Shown: in pieces, positions 11,385 through 21,873 of the stretch | How the letters are laid out: each line of letters begins with the position of its first letter | Numbering within the stretch: position 1 is the stretch's first letter | The notes under the pieces: generated by a model | The model's database searches: none | Told to the model about the DNA's origin: nothing | What the model saw: only the letters and a program-made list of their open reading frames with translations | Assembly (NCBI RefSeq): GCF_000026185.1 | Contig: NC_010694.1 | Coordinates: 496,001-560,000 of the forward strand | Origin: Erwinia tasmaniensis Et1/99 | GTDB lineage: Bacteria; Pseudomonadota; Gammaproteobacteria; Enterobacterales; Enterobacteriaceae | Length of the DNA stretch: 64,000 bases | Direction: 5' to 3' | Translations under genes and position numbers: made by a program

Positions 11385-12287
11385 GTGAAAATTACCCTTG
11401 AAGAGCTACGTGCGTGGGTGACGGTGGTCGACAGCGGTTCGATCACCGCTGCCGCAGATCAGCTGAATCAGACGACCTCCGGCATCAGCCGGGCGCTGGG
11501 CCGGCTGGAAAGCAAACTGCAAACCACCCTGCTGCACCGCACTACACGCCGTATCGCCCTGAGCGAAGAAGGACAGATTTTTTTGCAGCATGCGCGGCAG
11601 ATCATTCGTTCGGTTGAAGCTGCTGAAGAACAGATCGCCCGGCGGCGAGAGATCCCCTCCGGGCGGCTGCGCGTCAATGCCGCCACGCCATTTATGCTGC
11701 ATGCGATCGTACCGCTTATCCCCGAATTCTCACGGCGTTTTCCGCTGATCCAGCTGGAGTTGACGAGTGATGAGGTGGTGATTGACCTGCTGGAGCAGCA
11801 GACCGATATCGCTATCCGTATCGGTGAACTGCGCGATTCGACGCTGCATGCCCGCGCTCTTGGCAGCAGCAGGCTACGGCTGATGGCAAGTCCGGACTAT
11901 CTCGCTGAATATGGTGAACCGCATAACGTGGCGGAGCTGCTGGCCAACCATCGGCTGCTGGGGTTCTGCAATCTGGAACAGCATAATATCTGGCCGCTCT
12001 GGCACTCGGAAAAAGAGCTATTGCATATCAAACCCACCATCAGCGCCTCCAGCGGTGAGACCTTGCGCCAGCTGGCGGTAAACGGTATGGGGATCGTGCG
12101 TATTTCCGATTTTCTTAGTCGTGCCGATCTGGCTTCCGGTCGCCTGGTGCCGGTACTGGAATCGCAAACCCATGAGATGCGTCATCCCATCCATGCGGTC
12201 TACTACCGTAACAGTACGCTTTCGGCGCGTATCAGCTGTTTTCTCGATTATCTGAGCGAGCAGTTTGCCAGCAACACGCTGCTGTAA
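11385..12287 (+). CDS. LysR-family transcriptional regulator
   Basis: This 300-residue LysR-type regulator has an N-terminal winged helix-turn-helix (residues 3-60, ITAAADQLNQTTSGISRAL) and a C-terminal periplasmic-binding-like co-inducer domain (about residues 90-295). It starts at GTG, 44 bases after parE. LysR proteins of this subgroup usually respond to small metabolites, but its target is not known. It converges on mdaB-ygiN, encoding a quinone reductase and a quinol monooxygenase, and could respond to quinones, though this is only suggested by location. E. coli has other genes (the ygiW-qseBC group) at this point, so this is a local insertion or replacement. Confidence 0.88.
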   Translation: MKITLEELRAWVTVVDSGSITAAADQLNQTTSGISRALGRLESKLQTTLLHRTTRRIALSEEGQIFLQHARQIIRSVEAAEEQIARRREIPSGRLRVNAATPFMLHAIVPLIPEFSRRFPLIQLELTSDEVVIDLLEQQTDIAIRIGELRDSTLHARALGSSRLRLMASPDYLAEYGEPHNVAELLANHRLLGFCNLEQHNIWPLWHSEKELLHIKPTISASSGETLRQLAVNGMGIVRISDFLSRADLASGRLVPVLESQTHEMRHPIHAVYYRNSTLSARISCFLDYLSEQFASNTLL

Positions 12288-12315
12288 AAAGACCGATCCG
12301 CAGCAGGGATCGGCC
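12286..12315 (-). terminator. rho-independent terminator after ygiN
   Basis: Reading the minus strand after the ygiN stop, GGCCGATCC pairs with GGATCGGTC across a short loop and is followed by TTTTT. It lies between the convergent LysR gene and ygiN and best fits termination of mdaB-ygiN. Confidence 0.75.
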
Positions 12316-12333
12316 TGACCCTTCCGGGCGGTA

Positions 12334-12645
12334 TTATTTAACCGCCGGTTCCAGTACAAAGATCTTCACGTCAATGACATCATCTCTGATCGCAGCACGG
12401 TGATTTTCCATGTGGCTGGCCTGCTGATGTTGCTCAAGATGACGCAGGGATACCCAGTGCTCCACCATAAAGATTGAATGTGGGGAGTGCTGTTTCCATG
12501 GGGTCTGAGCCTTATGATCGATTAACGCCTGATAGCTTCCGCAGCCCTCCTCTGCCAGCACCACCGGAGTAAGTTCCTCAATTGCCCGTAAAACGGCATT
12601 TCGACGGCCTGGCCTGATACAAATTTCAGCGAGAACGGTCAGCAT
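12334..12645 (-). CDS. ygiN: YgiN, quinol monooxygenase
   Basis: The 103-residue protein is a dimeric ferredoxin-like ABM-domain monooxygenase. E. coli YgiN oxidises menadiol to menadione and is proposed to form a quinone redox cycle with MdaB. The sequence opens MLTVLAEICIRPG and contains the conserved HSIFMVEHWVSLRHLEQHQ stretch. It lies 36 bases downstream of mdaB on the same strand, so the pair is probably cotranscribed. Confidence 0.93.
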   Translation of the reverse strand: MLTVLAEICIRPGRRNAVLRAIEELTPVVLAEEGCGSYQALIDHKAQTPWKQHSPHSIFMVEHWVSLRHLEQHQQASHMENHRAAIRDDVIDVKIFVLEPAVK

Positions 12646-12681
12646 ACGATTTCCTTCTTTTCTACAAAGTCAGTTAATCAG

Positions 12682-13263
12682 TTAAGCAAAGATTTCGCTC
12701 AGATGAGTCCGATAGCGCACAATATCACCGGCGATATCTGGCTGCTTGATCACATCGTTACAGATAAAGGTCGGCAAAGCGTGCATGCCAAGAAATTGAT
12801 TCGCCTTATGAAAATGCAGATAGACGCCATCAACCCCCACGCCCTCAAAAAACTGCTGTGGATCGGTAAAAGCGTGTAAAGGGGCATTCCAGGTCAAAGA
12901 CAACATATAACTCTTGCCCTGCAACAGACCGCCGGAACCATATTGCTTTGCCGCGTCGGCGCGCGTGCGGCCATCGCTGGCATAGAGTTTTCCGTGGCCT
13001 TCGGTAAAGACTTCGTCGATGTACTTCTTCAGCGTCCAGGGTTCTCCCATCCACCAGCCCGGCATCTGATAGATGACGGTATCGGCAGCGAGATATTTTT
13101 CCACTTCGTCGGCGACCCGGTAGCCATCATCGACAACGGTGATATCGACATGATGACCCGCGTCACGCAGAAAGCTGGCGGCAACATCGGTTAGGGTATG
13201 GTTCAGCTCACCTTTAGAGTGGGCAAAGGGCTTACCAGCATCAATAATTAGGATCTGTTTCAT
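12682..13263 (-). CDS. mdaB: MdaB, NADPH:quinone oxidoreductase
   Basis: MdaB is an FAD-containing NADPH-dependent two-electron quinone reductase (modulator of drug activity B). The 193-residue flavodoxin-fold protein begins MKQILIIDAGKPFAHSKGEL and carries the conserved MPGWWMGEPWTLKKYID segment that forms the active site, and later GSGGLLQGKSYMLSLTWNAP. The reading frame continues 40 codons upstream, but the ATG at 13263 gives the exact family length. It leads the mdaB-ygiN unit and diverges from parC; about 300 bases separate the two starts. Confidence 0.96.
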   Translation of the reverse strand: MKQILIIDAGKPFAHSKGELNHTLTDVAASFLRDAGHHVDITVVDDGYRVADEVEKYLAADTVIYQMPGWWMGEPWTLKKYIDEVFTEGHGKLYASDGRTRADAAKQYGSGGLLQGKSYMLSLTWNAPLHAFTDPQQFFEGVGVDGVYLHFHKANQFLGMHALPTFICNDVIKQPDIAGDIVRYRTHLSEIFA

Positions 13264-13559
13264 GAATATCTCGCAACCGTGGGCAATGGATGCGAGTCTA
13301 CAGGACGGATATTGAGGGAAAAATGTGGTTTTGATCACAATACTATTGCTCATAAAGCAATAATCCGCAGTAACCATCCCCAAATGACCCTAACCTAAAT
13401 TTCGTTTCACCGCCGCAGGATACAATTCGTTGCAAGCGGCCCCGCTTAACCACCGATCCCTGTGACAGACCCTTACCAGATAAGGTACTATCCCCGCCAA
13501 ACTTACCGCTATGGCGGTGCTGGCCCTGAACGCGCCGCGATATGAGGAAAAGAGACAGA

Positions 13560-15836
13560 ATGAGTGACCTGACGCCGGATGGTGCAGAGCGTCTTGCCCT
13601 GCATGAATTTACTGAAAATGCTTACCTTAAATACTCCATGTACGTCATCATGGATCGCGCGCTGCCCTATATTGGCGATGGGTTAAAGCCTGTTCAGCGC
13701 CGAATCGTCTACGCGATGTCGGAGCTGGGGCTGAGCAACAGCGCTAAGTTTAAAAAATCGGCGCGTACCGTCGGGGATGTGTTGGGTAAATATCATCCGC
13801 ACGGCGACAGCGCCTGTTATGAAGCGATGGTGCTGATGGCGCAACCGTTCTCCTACCGCTATCCGCTGGTTGACGGCCAGGGGAACTGGGGGGCACCGGA
13901 CGATCCTAAATCTTTCGCGGCGATGCGTTACACCGAGTCGCGTTTGTCGAAGTATGCTGAAGTATTGCTGGGGGAGTTAGGGCAGGGCACCGTCGACTAT
14001 GTGCAGAACTTTGATGGCACCATGCAGGAGCCGTCGATGTTACCGGCACGCCTGCCTAATATTCTGCTGAACGGCACCACCGGTATTGCCGTTGGCATGG
14101 CCACCGACATTCCCCCGCACAACCTTCGCGAAGTGGCCAAAGCCGCTATCACGTTAATCGACAGCCCAAAAACCACGCTTGATGAGCTGCTGGATATCGT
14201 CCAGGGGCCGGACTACCCGACCGAAGCGGAAATTATCACCCCGCGCAGTGAAATTCGTAAAATCTATCAAAACGGGCGCGGGTCGGTGCGTATGCGTGCG
14301 GTGTGGAAAAAGGAAGAGGGCGATGTGGTGATCACCGCGCTGCCGCACCAGGTTTCCGGCGCACGCGTGCTGGAGCAAATCGCCGCGCAGATGCGCAACA
14401 AAAAGCTGCCGATGGTCGAAGACTTGCGCGATGAGTCCGACCATGAAAACCCAACCCGGCTGGTTATCGTTCCGCGCTCCAATCGCGTGGACATGGACCA
14501 GGTGATGAATCACCTGTTCGCCACGACCGACCTGGAGCGTAGCTACCGTATTAACCTGAATATGATCGGACTGAACAATCGCCCGGCGGTGAAAAACCTG
14601 CTGGAGATCCTTTCCGAGTGGCTGGTATTCCGCCGCGATACCGTGCGCCGCCGTCTGAACCATCGTCTGGAAAAAGTGCTCAAGCGTCTGCACATTCTTG
14701 CCGGTTTGCTGGTGGCCTTTCTCAATATTGACGAAGTGATCGAGATTATCCGAGGCGAGGATGAACCTAAGCCGGTGCTGATGTCGCGCTTTGATATTTC
14801 AGAAACACAGGCAGAAGCGATCCTTGAGCTGAAACTCCGCCATCTTGCTAAACTGGAAGAGATGAAGATCCGCGGCGAGCAGGATGAGCTGGAAAAAGAG
14901 CGTGCCCATCTGGAGGGCCTCCTGGCCTCCGAACGCAAAATGAATACCCTGCTCAAGAAAGAGTTACAGGCTGACAGCGATGCTTATGGCGACGATCGCC
15001 GCTCACCGTTGCGCGAGCGCGAAGAAGCGAAAGCGATCGGGGAGCACGAACTGATGCCGTCAGAACCGGTGACTATCGTGCTGTCACAGAGTGGCTGGGT
15101 GCGCAGCGCCAAGGGCCACGATATCGATCCTGCCGGCCTCAGTTACAAAGCCGGAGATGGCTACCTCGGAGCAGCGCGCGGAAAGAGCAATCAGCCGGTT
15201 GTCTTTATTGACTCTACCGGACGCAGCTATGCGCTTGACCCGGTCACGCTGCCGTCTGCGCGCGGGCAGGGCGAACCGCTCACCGGCAAGCTGACCCCGC
15301 CGCCGGGCGCGGTGGTGGAGCAGGTGCTGATGGCGGACGATACGCAGAAACTGCTGATGGCCTCCGACGCTGGCTATGGTTTTGTTTGCACCTTTGCCGA
15401 TCTGGTGTCACGCAATCGGGCTGGCAAAGCGCTGTTAACTCTGCCGGCAAATGCCAACGTGATGGCGCCGTTAGCGATCCACAGCAACGACGATCTGCTG
15501 CTGGCGATCACCGCTGCTGGCCGTATGCTGATGTTCCCGGTCGGTGACCTGCCCCAGCTGTCGAAAGGCAAAGGAAATAAAATCGTTTCCATTCCGTCTG
15601 CCGAGGCGGCTTCAGGAGAAGATAAGCTGGCCTGGCTGCTGCTGCTGACGCCGGAAAGCGATATTACTCTGCATGTCGGTAAACGTAAGCTGACGCTGAA
15701 AGCCGCTGATTTGCAGAAATTCCGCGCCGAGCGTGGTCGCCGCGGCACGCTGCTGCCGCGAGGGCTACAGCGTATTGATCGGGTTGACGTGGAAGGGGCG
15801 GCGCGTACAGCCGCCAGGGATGACGGCGGGGAGTGA
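13560..15836 (+). CDS. parC: Topoisomerase IV subunit A (ParC)
   Basis: ParC is the DNA-cleaving subunit of topoisomerase IV. The 758-residue protein has the winged-helix breakage-reunion domain with the catalytic tyrosine in AAMRYTESR (Tyr124 here, matching Tyr120 of E. coli). The quinolone-resistance region [12 protein letters not shown] keeps the sensitive-type Ser84 and Glu88. The C-terminal third forms the blade-like DNA-wrapping domain and includes GKGNKI repeats. Start [12 protein letters not shown] is six codons inside the open frame and fits the E. coli start; the N terminus is four residues longer than in E. coli. Confidence 0.98.
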   Translation: MSDLTPDGAERLALHEFTENAYLKYSMYVIMDRALPYIGDGLKPVQRRIVYAMSELGLSNSAKFKKSARTVGDVLGKYHPHGDSACYEAMVLMAQPFSYRYPLVDGQGNWGAPDDPKSFAAMRYTESRLSKYAEVLLGELGQGTVDYVQNFDGTMQEPSMLPARLPNILLNGTTGIAVGMATDIPPHNLREVAKAAITLIDSPKTTLDELLDIVQGPDYPTEAEIITPRSEIRKIYQNGRGSVRMRAVWKKEEGDVVITALPHQVSGARVLEQIAAQMRNKKLPMVEDLRDESDHENPTRLVIVPRSNRVDMDQVMNHLFATTDLERSYRINLNMIGLNNRPAVKNLLEILSEWLVFRRDTVRRRLNHRLEKVLKRLHILAGLLVAFLNIDEVIEIIRGEDEPKPVLMSRFDISETQAEAILELKLRHLAKLEEMKIRGEQDELEKERAHLEGLLASERKMNTLLKKELQADSDAYGDDRRSPLREREEAKAIGEHELMPSEPVTIVLSQSGWVRSAKGHDIDPAGLSYKAGDGYLGAARGKSNQPVVFIDSTGRSYALDPVTLPSARGQGEPLTGKLTPPPGAVVEQVLMADDTQKLLMASDAGYGFVCTFADLVSRNRAGKALLTLPANANVMAPLAIHSNDDLLLAITAAGRMLMFPVGDLPQLSKGKGNKIVSIPSAEAASGEDKLAWLLLLTPESDITLHVGKRKLTLKAADLQKFRAERGRRGTLLPRGLQRIDRVDVEGAARTAARDDGGE

Positions 15837-16007
15837 TCCTCTGCTTTATTTAACGGAGAGTTTAGTCGACTGACTGAACTGAATGATTTCTACTTTCAAG
15901 AAAGAGTATTGCTGCATCCTCTGGGCCAGGGCGACGGTTCGCACCGCGAAATGCGCCGGCGTCCGTGCTGCCTGAGGGATGACGCGAATAAAGAATATGA
16001 GGTTCTG

Positions 16008-16745
16008 ATGCTTGCTCTGTTACGAACAATTGTGGTCGTGGTTTACTCGCTGCTGGTGTGTATCCTGGGCTGTATTTACTGCCTGTTCAGCCCCCGCAAT
16101 CCGCGCCATGTGGCGACTTTCGGTCATCTTTTTGGGCGTCTTGCTCCGGTATTTGGCCTTAAGGTTGAGCTGCGTAAGCCCGCAGGGGCTGAAAACTATC
16201 CGAATGCGATTTATATCTGTAACCATCAGAATAACTTTGACATGGTCACCGCAGCCGCCATCGTTCAGCCGACCACCGTGACCGTTGGCAAGACCAGCCT
16301 GCTGTGGGTTCCCTTTTTTGGCCTGCTCTACTGGCTGACCGGCAACCTGCTTATCGACAGGGAAAACCGCACCAAAGCGCATGGCACTATCGGTGAGTTG
16401 GTCGCGCAGTTTAAAAAGAAGAAAATTTCTTTCTGGATGTTCCCGGAAGGCACCCGTAGCCGTGGCCGTGGCCTGCTGCCGTTTAAAACCGGTGCGTTCC
16501 ATGCCGCCGTTGCGGCCGGCGTGCCGATTATTCCGGTCGTGGTTTCAAACACTCATGGGAAAATTAAGTTGAACCGGCTAAAAAACGGCCTGGCGATTGT
16601 TGAAATGCTGCCGCCGGTGGATACCCAGGCTTTTGCCGATCAGTCGGTACGCAAGCTGGCGACCCACTGCCGCGAGCTGATGTCGGCGAAGCTGGACGCG
16701 CTCAATGGCGAAGTCGCCGCACGCGAAGCCTCAGATAAGTTATAA
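16008..16745 (+). CDS. plsC: 1-acylglycerol-3-phosphate O-acyltransferase (PlsC)
   Basis: PlsC acylates lysophosphatidic acid to phosphatidic acid, an essential step in phospholipid synthesis at the inner membrane. The 245-residue protein starts with a membrane helix (residues 2-25) and carries the HX4D catalytic motif NHQNNFD (about residue 73), the glycerophosphate-binding FPEGTRSRG (about residue 146) and a VPIIPV motif. The frame is open 33 codons further upstream, but the ATG at 16008 has GAGG just upstream and gives the exact E. coli length. About 170 bases separate it from parC, as in other enterics that lack ygiS. Confidence 0.97.
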   Translation: MLALLRTIVVVVYSLLVCILGCIYCLFSPRNPRHVATFGHLFGRLAPVFGLKVELRKPAGAENYPNAIYICNHQNNFDMVTAAAIVQPTTVTVGKTSLLWVPFFGLLYWLTGNLLIDRENRTKAHGTIGELVAQFKKKKISFWMFPEGTRSRGRGLLPFKTGAFHAAVAAGVPIIPVVVSNTHGKIKLNRLKNGLAIVEMLPPVDTQAFADQSVRKLATHCRELMSAKLDALNGEVAAREASDKL

Positions 16746-16800
16746 ATTCAATGGCATTGCCATGCGGGCAAACCGTCCGCGCAGAATGAAAAAAAATAAC

Positions 16801-16825
16801 GGGGCCACCGGGGTGGCCCCTTTTT
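16801..16825 (+). terminator. rho-independent terminator after plsC
   Basis: GGGGCCACC and GGTGGCCCC form a nine-base-pair stem with a two-base gap, followed by TTTTT. It ends 16 bases before the ftsP start, so most plsC transcripts should stop before ftsP. Confidence 0.88.
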
Positions 16826-16841
16826 GGCTTACGGAGTGGGT

Positions 16842-18266
16842 ATGTCCTTCAGTCGTCGTCAATTTCTTCAGGCCTCGGGCATTGCCCTCTGCGCTTCCTC
16901 TTTACCTTTCAGCGTTCGTGCCGCGGTGCCGGGCATAGCGTTACCGATCCCGCCGCTGATTGAATCACGTCGCGGGCAGCCGCTTTTTCTGACGCTGCAA
17001 CGTAGCCACTGGTCATTTAACGGCAGCACGAAGGCGGCCGTCTGGGGAATTAACGGCCTGTATCTTGGCCCCACGGTGCGGGTGTGGAACGGCGACGACG
17101 TCAAGCTGATATACAGCAACCGTCTGACCGAGCCGGTCGCGATGACGGTCAGCGGTTTGCAGGTTCCCGGGGCGCTGATGGGGGGGGCCGCACGCCTGAT
17201 GTCGCCCGGCGTTGACTGGGCACCGGTCGTGCCGATCCGTCAGGCGGCGGCCACCTGCTGGTATCACGCGAATACGCCAAACCGTATGGCTCCGCACGTT
17301 TATAACGGGCTGGCAGGGATGTGGCTGGTGGAGGACAATGTCAGTAAGTCATTACCCATCCCCAACCACTACGGCGTTGACGATTTTCCGCTGATTATTC
17401 AGGACAAACGCCTGGATAACTTCGGCACCCCAACGTACTCCCCCTCCGGGAGCGACGGTTTTGTTGGCGATATCCTGTTGGTCAACGGCGTGCAGAACCC
17501 ATTTGTTGAAGTCTCGCGTGGCTGGGTGCGTCTTCGTTTGCTGAATGCCTCAAACGCGCGCCGCTATCAGCTGCGGATGAGTGACGATCGGCCGTTCAAC
17601 GTCATCGCCAGCGACCAGGGGTTCCTGCCGGCACCGGTTGCGGTGTCACAACTTTCACTGGCTCCGGGAGAGAGGCGTGAGGTGCTGGTGGATATGTCGC
17701 AGGGGAATGAAGTGGCGATCACCGCTGGCGAAGCTGCCGGGATAGTTGACCGTCTGCGCGGTCTGTTTGAGCCTTCCTCTATTCTGACCTCGACGCTTGT
17801 TCTCACCTTACGGCCTACCGGCCTGCTGCCGCTGGTGACGGATAACCTGCCGATGCGTCTGCTGCCCGACCAGGTGATTGAGGGGGCGGTGAGCCGCACG
17901 CGCGAGTTACGTCTTGCGGATGCGCCGCCGGGCATTAACGGTGCGCTTTGGGATATGCTGCGCATTGACGTCCAGGCGCAGCAGGGAACTTATGAGCGCT
18001 GGAACATTCACGCCGATACGCCGCAGGCATTCCATATTCAGGGAGTGATGTTCCTGATTAAAAACGTCAACGGCGCGCAGCCAATGGCGGAGGATCGCGG
18101 CTGGAAAGATACCGTATGGGTTGATGGCGATGTGGAGCTGTTTGTCTCCTTTACACAGCCATCTTCTGAACATTTCCCGTTCGTCTACTACAGCCAGACG
18201 CTGGAGATGGCCGATCGCGGTACGGCGGGACAGCTGGCTGTCAATCCGGCGCCGCAGGCGGGTTAA
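16842..18266 (+). CDS. ftsP: FtsP (SufI), Tat-exported cell-division protein
   Basis: FtsP is a periplasmic multicopper-oxidase-like protein that stabilises the divisome under stress and is a model Tat substrate. The 474-residue protein starts MSFSRRQFLQASG, with a twin-arginine SRRQFLQ motif and a hydrophobic core ending near ARG-Ala-Ala. Three cupredoxin domains follow, with segments such as WHYANT-like CWYHANTPNR and GLAGMWLVED; the copper ligands of true oxidases are not evident, as in E. coli. The start at 16842 has GGAG upstream. Proximity to the plsC terminator implies its own promoter or readthrough. Confidence 0.95.
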   Translation: MSFSRRQFLQASGIALCASSLPFSVRAAVPGIALPIPPLIESRRGQPLFLTLQRSHWSFNGSTKAAVWGINGLYLGPTVRVWNGDDVKLIYSNRLTEPVAMTVSGLQVPGALMGGAARLMSPGVDWAPVVPIRQAAATCWYHANTPNRMAPHVYNGLAGMWLVEDNVSKSLPIPNHYGVDDFPLIIQDKRLDNFGTPTYSPSGSDGFVGDILLVNGVQNPFVEVSRGWVRLRLLNASNARRYQLRMSDDRPFNVIASDQGFLPAPVAVSQLSLAPGERREVLVDMSQGNEVAITAGEAAGIVDRLRGLFEPSSILTSTLVLTLRPTGLLPLVTDNLPMRLLPDQVIEGAVSRTRELRLADAPPGINGALWDMLRIDVQAQQGTYERWNIHADTPQAFHIQGVMFLIKNVNGAQPMAEDRGWKDTVWVDGDVELFVSFTQPSSEHFPFVYYSQTLEMADRGTAGQLAVNPAPQAG

Positions 18267-18317
18267 ACGGCGGTATGGGCGATGGGCGACCGTAAAGGTC
18301 GCCCTGCATCCTGTCGG

Positions 18318-19142
18318 CTAATCCAGTTCGTCCGGATCCGGGCCGAGGCGCTTGCCCTGATCCAGCGTGGCAATGGTACTGATTTCCGCTTTTTCCAGAC
18401 GAAAATCAAACACGTTGAAGTTCTCTTCAATACGCGATGGCGTGATAGATTTAGGGATCACCACCAGGCCACTGTCCAGGTGCCAGCGGATAACAATCTG
18501 TGCCGGCGTTTTGCCATATTTCTTCGCCAGCCCCTTGATCTCTTCCCGGTCGAATACGCCTTTTCCCCCCTGAGCCAGCGGGCTCCATGACTCGACCTGG
18601 ATTTGGTGCAGGGCGCTCCACGCATGCAGGGTGCGCTGTTGTAACAGAGGATGCAGCTCAACCTGGTTGATCGCCGGGCTGACGCCAGTTTCGTCCATCA
18701 GACGTTTCAAGTGCGGTTCATTGAAATTACAGACGCCAATGCTTTTGGTCAGCCCCTGCTGTTGCAGCGCGATCATCTGCTGCCAGGCGGCGACATAATT
18801 GTCTTTCTGCGGACATGGCCAGTGCATCAGGTACAGGTCAACGCGCTCCAGCTGCAATTTTTGCAGGCTGGTTTCCAGCGCCTGCTGCGCGTTCAGCTGA
18901 TCGTCATTCCATAATTTGGTCGTGATAAAGATATCGTCGCGAGCCACATCGGTTTCCTTCAGCGCCTGGCCGATACCTTCCTCATTTTTATAGATGGCGG
19001 CGGTATCGATGGAGCGATAGCCTACGGAAAGTGCTTTAACCGCCGCGCTGCGCGCCTCATCAATACTGGCCTGCCAGACGCCCAGTCCGAGCTGCGGCAT
19101 CCTGTTCCCATCGTGTAATGTGATGATCGGTTGATTTGGCAT
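18318..19142 (-). CDS. dkgA: DkgA, aldo-keto reductase (2,5-diketo-D-gluconate/methylglyoxal reductase)
   Basis: This 274-residue NADPH-dependent aldo-keto reductase acts on 2,5-diketo-D-gluconate, methylglyoxal and other aldehydes. The catalytic tetrad is visible as Asp46 and Tyr51 (SIDTAAIYKNE), Lys76 (ITTKLW) and His107 (LMHWP). The C-terminal NADPH-binding segment VIPKSITPSRIEEN is intact. It diverges from the AraC-type yqhC gene, which in E. coli activates yqhD and dkgA in response to aldehydes. The alcohol dehydrogenase gene yqhD that sits between them in E. coli is absent here. Confidence 0.95.
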   Translation of the reverse strand: MPNQPIITLHDGNRMPQLGLGVWQASIDEARSAAVKALSVGYRSIDTAAIYKNEEGIGQALKETDVARDDIFITTKLWNDDQLNAQQALETSLQKLQLERVDLYLMHWPCPQKDNYVAAWQQMIALQQQGLTKSIGVCNFNEPHLKRLMDETGVSPAINQVELHPLLQQRTLHAWSALHQIQVESWSPLAQGGKGVFDREEIKGLAKKYGKTPAQIVIRWHLDSGLVVIPKSITPSRIEENFNVFDFRLEKAEISTIATLDQGKRLGPDPDELD

Positions 19143-19383
19143 GATATCTCCTGTTTTGCAGGTTAGTCGGTGTACTGAAACCGACGGATAAGGTTAATTC
19201 TAGTTGATACATTGATAGGCGGGGGAAATGAGAAACGGGCATTCGATTGGCGTGGTGGGATCCGCCAGGTTTTCCCCGTGCCCATTTCTCGCTGAATATT
19301 GCCTAATCCTCCAAATCGCTGGAGAAAAAAGCGGCTTCCGGTGATGATGGTGGCAGGATTCTTTCAGCGAGCGGCAAACACTT

Positions 19384-20271
19384 ATGGATCGAAAAATCGT
19401 CTGCGCCCGGCTGGCGCAACAGGTCACCCGCCTGGTAAAGCAGGAGAAAATGACGCCAATACCGGGCATTACTCTGTTTTATTCTGAATCTGGCTCGGTA
19501 CGCAAGCCGGTGATGTATAAGCCGGCGATTGTGATTGTTTTCCAGGGCAAGAAAACCGGTTATTTCGGCAAAAGCGTCATTCAATACGATGCCAGTAAAT
19601 ACCTGATGCTTACGGTGCCGGTGCCGTTTGAATGCGAAACCTTTGCTACCCCTGAACTGCCGCTCGCCGGGCTGTCACTGGGGGTTGATGTGCTTCAGTT
19701 ACAGGATTTGCTGATCGATATTGGCGACGATGACGGGTTCCATCCGCCGCCGCTGACCCACGGCATTCACTCCGCGCTGCTGACGGAGGAGATGTTGTGT
19801 GCTACCGAGCGGCTGCTGGATGCGATGGCGCATCCGTGCGATGCGCGCGTGCTCGGCCCGCATATCGTACGTGAAATTCTTTACCATGTGCTGCAAGGGC
19901 CCTGCGGCGGTGCGCTGCTGTCGCTGGTGAGCCGCCAAACGCAGTTCAGCCAGATAGCCCGCGCGTTGCGGCGCATTGAACATCATTTCACCGACAGTCT
20001 GAGCGTTGACCAGCTGGCCGCGGAAGCCAATATGAGCGTTTCGGCGTTTCATCATAACTTTAAGGCCGTTACCAGCACCTCTCCTTTGCAGTATCTGAAA
20101 AGTTACCGACTGCATCAGGCGAGGATGATGATGTTACAAGAAGGCATGAAAGCCGGCGTGGCGGCGCTGAAGGTTGGCTATGAAAGTCCGTCGCAGTTCT
20201 CGCGCGAGTTTAAACGTTTCTTTGGCGTGACGCCGGGAGAAGAAATGACGCGCATGCGCTATACGGGGTAG
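19384..20271 (+). CDS. yqhC: YqhC-like AraC-family regulator
   Basis: The 295-residue AraC/XylS-type activator has an N-terminal AraC_N domain (residues about 15-165; [20 protein letters not shown]) and a C-terminal double helix-turn-helix (about residues 195-290; [19 protein letters not shown] and [18 protein letters not shown]). Domain type and divergent placement next to dkgA fit YqhC, the sensor of glyoxal-type aldehydes in E. coli. The chosen ATG lies 240 bases from the dkgA start. The protein is somewhat shorter than E. coli YqhC at the N terminus. Confidence 0.86.
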   Translation: MDRKIVCARLAQQVTRLVKQEKMTPIPGITLFYSESGSVRKPVMYKPAIVIVFQGKKTGYFGKSVIQYDASKYLMLTVPVPFECETFATPELPLAGLSLGVDVLQLQDLLIDIGDDDGFHPPPLTHGIHSALLTEEMLCATERLLDAMAHPCDARVLGPHIVREILYHVLQGPCGGALLSLVSRQTQFSQIARALRRIEHHFTDSLSVDQLAAEANMSVSAFHHNFKAVTSTSPLQYLKSYRLHQARMMMLQEGMKAGVAALKVGYESPSQFSREFKRFFGVTPGEEMTRMRYTG

Positions 20272-20477
20272 CGCTTACCGCACATTGTAACAGACGGTAA
20301 CGGAGTAAATAACATGTAACGCACTGATAATTATTAATAAAATCTTAACAAAATAAGTGATTGAGAAGAGACTTAAAAAGCCATATATTGGCCGCGTTTT
20401 TTCACAGTGGTAATTTCCCTTTAATTTAAATTTTCAACTGCGGCGTGACAGATACCCCCAGTTGTAGGAGTGATATG

Positions 20478-21869
20478 ATGACGGATAAAGTCCGTATTGA
20501 TAATTTAGGTGCGACTTCATTTGATGGTAACAATGAAACCTATTTGGCGCGACAGGCTGAATTTGAATCCAATGTCAGAAGTTATCCGCGCAAACTGCCG
20601 TTAGCCATTGCAAAGGCCGAGGGCGTGTGGATTTCTGATGTTGAGGGTAATCAATATCTTGATTGCCTTGCCGGTGCAGGTACGCTGGCACTTGGACACA
20701 ACCATCCTGATGTATTGCAAAGCATCCAAAATGTCATTACCAGCGGCTTGCCGTTACATACACTGGATCTGACCACGCCGTTAAAAGATCGTTTCTCTGA
20801 GTATCTGCTTTCCCTGCTGCCGGGTGAGGGCAAAGAGTATTGCCTGCAGTTTACCGGGCCTTCCGGTGCTGATGCGGTTGAAGCGGCGCTGAAGTTGGCG
20901 AAAAAGTACACCGGCCGTACCGGTGTGATCAGCTTCTCCGGCGGCTATCACGGCATGACGCACGGCGCGTTGGCGGTCACCGGCAACCTGTCACCGAAAG
21001 AAGCGGTTAACGGCATGATCCCTGAAGTGCAGTTTATGCCTTATCCGCACCAGTACCGCTGCCCGCTGGGCATCGGCGGCGAAGCGGGCGTGCGGGCATT
21101 AACCTACTACTTTGAAAACCTGATCAACGACGTTGAGAGCGGCGTGCGCAAGCCTGCGGCCGTCATCCTTGAAGCGGTGCAGGGCGAAGGCGGGGTGAAT
21201 CCGGCTCCGGCAGAGTGGCTGCAACGTATCCGTAAGGTGACGCAGGAACACGGCATTCTGCTGATTATTGATGAAGTCCAGGCAGGCTTTGCGCGTACCG
21301 GTAAGCTGTTCGCCTTTGAACATGCCGGCATCGAGCCTGACATTATCGTGATGTCGAAAGCGGTCGGTGGCGGTTTACCGCTGGCGGTACTGGGTATCAA
21401 GAAGCAGTTTGACGCCTGGGAGCCGGGTCACCATACCGGTACTTTCCGTGGCAACCAGCTGGCAATGGCAACCGGCCTGACCACCTTGCAGTATCTGAAA
21501 GATAATCAGCTTGCTGATAAAGTCGCCGCACAGGGCGACTGGCTGAAAGCGCAGCTGGCTGAACTGCAAAAACGTTATCCGGTCATCGGTCATGTGCGTG
21601 GCCTGGGCCTGATGCTCGGTATTGAGATCGTCAAGCCTGGCGAAGCGCAGGATCACATGGGCTGCTATCCGGCTGACGGTGAGTTATCCGCTCTGCTACA
21701 GAAAAAATGCTTCGAAAACGGGCTGATCCTTGAGCGCGGCGGGCGTCACGGCTGCGTCCTGCGCCTGCTGCCTTCCCTGCTGATCTCTGATGATGAGCTG
21801 GGCATTTTCCTGGATAAATTCGAAATGGCGCTGTTAGCCGCTGGCGTCAAGCCGGTTTCTGTGGAGTAA
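20478..21869 (+). CDS. dat: Diaminobutyrate--2-oxoglutarate aminotransferase (Dat)
   Basis: Dat makes L-2,4-diaminobutyrate from aspartate semialdehyde and glutamate. The 463-residue class III PLP aminotransferase has the [15 protein letters not shown] cofactor segment (about residue 127), Asp265 in [15 protein letters not shown] and the Schiff-base Lys294 in VMSKAVGGG. Two consecutive ATGs (20475 and 20478) follow TAGGAG; the second has better spacing. The frame also extends to an upstream GTG at 20445. It is followed after four bases by ddc, and the pair makes 1,3-diaminopropane. Confidence 0.94.
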   Translation: MTDKVRIDNLGATSFDGNNETYLARQAEFESNVRSYPRKLPLAIAKAEGVWISDVEGNQYLDCLAGAGTLALGHNHPDVLQSIQNVITSGLPLHTLDLTTPLKDRFSEYLLSLLPGEGKEYCLQFTGPSGADAVEAALKLAKKYTGRTGVISFSGGYHGMTHGALAVTGNLSPKEAVNGMIPEVQFMPYPHQYRCPLGIGGEAGVRALTYYFENLINDVESGVRKPAAVILEAVQGEGGVNPAPAEWLQRIRKVTQEHGILLIIDEVQAGFARTGKLFAFEHAGIEPDIIVMSKAVGGGLPLAVLGIKKQFDAWEPGHHTGTFRGNQLAMATGLTTLQYLKDNQLADKVAAQGDWLKAQLAELQKRYPVIGHVRGLGLMLGIEIVKPGEAQDHMGCYPADGELSALLQKKCFENGLILERGGRHGCVLRLLPSLLISDDELGIFLDKFEMALLAAGVKPVSVE

Positions 21870-21873
21870 CGTG

